From Cornus controversa (lineage: Eukaryota > Streptophyta > Magnoliopsida > Cornales > Cornaceae), in contig CM048849.1 in assembly GCA_026545225.1 (NCBI GenBank), forward strand, positions 52,026,836-52,090,835: 64,000 bases of DNA, given 5' to 3'. The position numbers and the translations under genes are program-made. Position 1 is the stretch's first letter; every line of letters begins with the position of its first letter. Under the pieces are notes generated by a model that worked only from the letters and a program-made list of their open reading frames with translations, did not search any database and was not told the DNA's origin. This document shows positions 59,946 to 64,000 of the stretch, piece by piece.

Positions 59946-62900
59946 TTAGTTTGGACAAAATTCCGATCACTGAAAAGAGAAAAAAATTAGCCATATATAT
60001 GTAGGTATGTAACCTACTGAACTCTGATATTGGAAGGATTTCCGAACAGCCCTGCAACCATACAACAGTAGCAGCCTAAGGATTGTTTGGCACAGCACCA
60101 AGGCAATGATCGATATTGATAATTAAAGGTAGGGAACTGATATTGGCGTTTAACCCATATCTTCTAGCGCTCCACTCTTATATTTTTTTAAAATAAAATT
60201 ACAAAAAAATTCTTATGATGGATCATGTTTGATTCTTATATTGTTAATTCCGTAATTGCCTTTTTAAGTTAGGATTATAATCCAATTGATTTTTTTACCT
60301 TTCTTAGAATTCTAATTCATTCACGTTTTATCTCACATTTTTATATTTGACATATTGTCTTTTACTCACCAAAATTGTAATTTATTTTACACGTGTCGTA
60401 TCTATAAAATAAGACAAATAAAAGATTAGATACATACAATTAATTAAACAAAACATGAAGGAATGGAAAAAGAAAAAAGAAGAAGCAAAGGATGAATAAC
60501 ATCCTATCAATTTTATTTTTTCTGTTGGAATTTTGCTGCAAATATTTCTTAGTTAAATTGTGAGAATTTACAATTAAAAAAGATTCTAACGAGTCACATA
60601 TTTCTCTTTCCATTTTTTAATTTCTAAAAGTTCCCTTCTAAAATCAAAAAGCTTTCCATAGCTTTCTTAAAGAACTATACATCATAATTTCTATATAAGT
60701 AAAACTAAATTTTTCTTTGATTTTTAAATAATTAAATATTTTTATTCATTAATATAAATTTTACTTCAAACTCAAATACTTTTTAATCTAATCAAACAAC
60801 TTTTATTATCCTAATCACATACATTTGATCAATACTATCTAAGTCATTATATGAAATCCTATACTTTTTCATTTCTGTTTAATAATAACTCATTCCACCT
60901 CTTTGATCTAGACATAAATTGCTTCTATTATTATCAACATAGCATTCAAATGGATAAAATTTAATTCTAAAATAAAATTATAGATTGATTTAGTTAAAAA
61001 AAATATATATTTTCAAAGAAAACTCAAAATATATATTATGAAGAAAAGGGTTTTAGAATGGTTGAGTGATTCATAAATTTTTAAAATTTCTTTAATATTA
61101 TTTGTCTTAACAATTTTAATAACTTCCTCTAAAGTTGAGTCATACATAATTTTTATTTCTAAGTTTAAGTAATCTTATTTTTCTTTTTTTCAGTCAAAGA
61201 GAAAGAGTGATGAAAAGGAATGTAAGAAAAGTTGCATTCTCATTTCAATAATCCTTACCTTATCATATAAGGACAATAATAGTATTAATATATAAGAATC
61301 AAACATAATCTATCATAATTTTTTTTTTTAATTTTACTTTAAAAAAAGATAAGAGTAGAACGCTAAAAAATATTGGTGAATTGCAATATCACTTCCTTTA
61401 GAGTAGCATGGAGCGTTCAAGAGAAATGTTACGTATGTTATTGCTTAAAATATTAAAATAATATACATATATATATATATATTTTTATCAAACGAACTCC
61501 AATGTGGGAGGGAGCAACCAAAAGCTATGACATTGACAGCCATACAATGAAGTAATTAACCAGAACCCACAAAGGACAACTAGACAAACAATAGCGATTA
61601 CAAGAAGTACAGCAATTCTAGCAAGATGTGAGGAGTGGCATCTACACGTTTGAAATAAGTATTTTAAAATATATCTTGAATATTTTAAAATATATCTTGA
61701 ATATATATGACATGAGTTAGTAACAGTGAAATTCTATTGTACACAAAAATTTAATAATTTAATATACTTATCACATAAATTTAAAATTATTTATTCGGAA
61801 CATATAACATTTTCTTAACATATGAGAATTGTCACGAGTCTTTTTTTCGATTGATCTGATTGAATTTTTTGTGATGCCCTGCATTGTTTCTCTTTGCTAG
61901 TCCTTTGCACATTGTTTTGTGTAATTCTAATTATATTAGGATGAAGGAAAAATAATTGATATTAAATAAAAAATTACCTCTTCCAAGCACCACCGTTCAA
62001 GTGAGAGCTTTATGCGTTGGGTATAATTTTTTAAATAAAAAAAAATCACTTTTATACACATTAATTTTGCTCATACGAGAAACTTAAACAATCAAACTTT
62101 CACTCTTGAAAGAATGAGGGGTAAAAACAAACTTTAATCTAATTAAGTACGTCAATATTTACAAAAGCAAAATTATGTCTTAAAAGTCTAGTTAATTTCA
62201 GGGTGTCCTAAACACCAAATCAATTTCTCAATCAATTACACTGTTACAACTTGATATTCTTTGTCAAACTAGCTATTACTAATTCACCTTTTATGAAATT
62301 TGATCAAAAATATATTGTAAAGCTCAATTAATTATAGTTCAGTCAAAAAAATCATAAAGGTATTAAAACTTTTCTTCATCTCATGACAACTAGAGTAATT
62401 GTGAAAGGAGGCTAGGATGTCAAGCTATAGCCCAAAATCGTGTAATTGATGTTGGAATGACTTTAATGGTTTTTCTTTGATTAAATGTCACTTACACTCT
62501 TTTAAATTAGATAATATTTCGACCAAATCTCCTCTAATTTTAATATTTTTAGCTACACATTTTGTCAATAATGTTCATTAATTTTTTTCTTTTCTTGACG
62601 TCAATAAATTTTGTTTGTTTGCTGATATGATACTAACGAAAAAGAAAAATTAATTCATAAATTTAAAATTTAAAAAGTGTAACTAAAAATATTAAAATTA
62701 AAAAGAGTTTAATCAAAATATTATCTGAAATGAAAGATTGTAAGTGTTAATTACACTTTTCCATTTCTCTCTGCTCTCAAAGGATATACAAAGGAGAATC
62801 TTTAACCCTGTTAATTCATGAACTATCAATTCACCTGACTAACAATAGGATTTGGTAATCCATTCATAGGACATCATATCCTTGCCTTCCATCAATCTAT

Positions 62901-64000
62901 TTAATTATCTTATCAGAAGGAGTTTTTTGTCTGACAGACTTGTGCTAATCAATCATCATTGGAAACTTGTAGAGCCATACATTACAGACCCGTCGAGTAC
63001 AGACTCTGGCATCTACTGATATAAAACTTTTTTTCTATTGCTTGGTTGGATATATGAAACATATATATTCGCCTGTCAATATCATAGTCTGAACTCTCTT
63101 TTCAATTATCATTTTGAGCATGAATATTGATGCACGAACGTGCTGGATCATATTGTTCTTATTGAAATTTTATTTTTCTCCTCTAGCATATCCTATTCCT
63201 ATTGTAGTTCATGAAATAAATCGTAACGTGGATTCATCATTACAGTTTTATATAGATTGATAGAAAGTGTGTAGCTTCAATTTTTTTTCAGACTAGTATT
63301 TTTGGTATTTTTACTCTTGTTATATAGTTTTAGGAAATGTCTAAGAAGAGTGTATTCAATTAAAATTTTAAAAGATATTTTTTAAGTGACAGACTTTCAT
63401 AAATTTTTATAAATTTAAGTATAATTTATTAATTTCTATAAATTTTTATTACAAACTTTTATGAATTTATATAGACTTCTACTAGAGACTTTGATGAATT
63501 TTTATAGACTTGTAATGATTTCTTCAATATATTTTATTTATTTGTAGCATTGAATTATATTTTTTCGTATAATAAACCAATGATTCAAGAAACAGGTATA
63601 ATGCAAAATCGATAAGCTATTATTTATGATTTCTGCTATTTAAAATTATTCAATAGAATTATTAAGAACCTATACAAAGTTACATATATACCTTCTCATA
63701 ACAGTGCGAAGAATGATTAAGCAATATATATATATATATCAAAATGAAAGTTAAACGTATAATTTGAATTGGGCTGAACCATGCTTTTTCTTTTGTTATT
63801 TTATTCGTATTATATGTTAAGTTAATGACAAAAAAATTATGCTCGTTATCACTGGAATATTTTTATATTTTTTAATTTTTGCCTCATTATATTAGATAGA
63901 TAGGATATATAGTCATGTCATTTTTTTTATAAAAAAAATTATGCTACTGCAACGCGCACCATAATTTTCAAAAAAATAAAAGTTATAACAAACGCAAAAC
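59946..64000. other. AT-rich intergenic DNA, no gene seen
   Basis: No credible exon, RNA gene or complete transposon was found. Minor items are a doubled 21-bp unit (TATTTTAAAATATATCTTGAA) near 61660-61700, TA runs at about 61463 and 63724, and loose repeats of AATTTTTATAGACTT type near 63400-63510 that may be an old MITE. Confidence 0.5.

Noticed and set aside
1-64000. CRISPR array, operons, bacterial-type defence systems
   Set aside because: The direct repeats found are minisatellites or transposon ends without spacer logic, and the genes are intron-bearing plant genes.

Overview
The window looks like nuclear DNA of a eudicot plant. It is strongly AT-rich, its genes have GT-AG introns, and its recognisable host genes are plant families: a UGT79-type flavonoid glycosyltransferase pair, a 28 kDa heat- and acid-stable phosphoprotein (PDAP1-like) gene, a small plant membrane protein and a WOX9-type homeobox gene. 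I cannot name the species. Everything here comes from reading the sequence by eye, with no database search.

Layout. 1-5,390: repeat-rich intergenic DNA (a roughly 55-bp minisatellite, a probable long LTR end, and a Mutator-like element with a perfect 9-bp target duplication). 5,390-20,230: a tandem duplication of a UGT79-like gene. Copy 1 (6175-7551) is intact; copy 2 (18831-20207) is collinear but has one in-frame stop and an altered end of its donor-binding motif. Between them sits a broken endogenous pararetrovirus of florendovirus type (about 7,790-15,412), with TA repeats at both outer sides and a TRIM nested inside. A near-perfect 136-bp inverted repeat and a SINE with clear target duplications also lie between the genes. 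20,350-28,530: a MITE, a Ty1/copia fossil, decayed exons of a replication protein A large-subunit-like gene, and a minisatellite. 28,930-33,250: a chain of DNA transposons (a Harbinger-type element with a hAT-type MITE nested in it, then three Tourist-like MITEs), ending about 300 bp before the next gene.

33,540-43,899: the PDAP1-like gene, eight coding exons that join cleanly into 159 residues. Its sixth intron is about 5.9 kb and holds a small LTR element with a second TRIM nested in it, an RTE-type LINE remnant and an Au SINE. 45,956-46,351: an intronless gene for a 131-residue single-span membrane protein, followed by a roughly 1-kb tandem duplication. 48,600-55,800: mostly non-coding, with a tRNA-derived SINE and a 180-bp mini-Helitron. 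55,862-57,975 (minus): the three-exon WOX9-type gene. 57,976-64,000: its upstream region, a Mutator-type MITE and AT-rich DNA with no gene that I can see.

The genes do not form one pathway. The intact UGT probably decorates flavonoid or other small-molecule glycosides, the PDAP1-like protein is a general acidic/basic coiled phosphoprotein, and WOX9 is a developmental regulator. I found no clearly new biological system. The most informative signals are the layered insertions, which give a relative order of events, the long hairpin near 15.6 kb, and the divergence of the two UGT copies.
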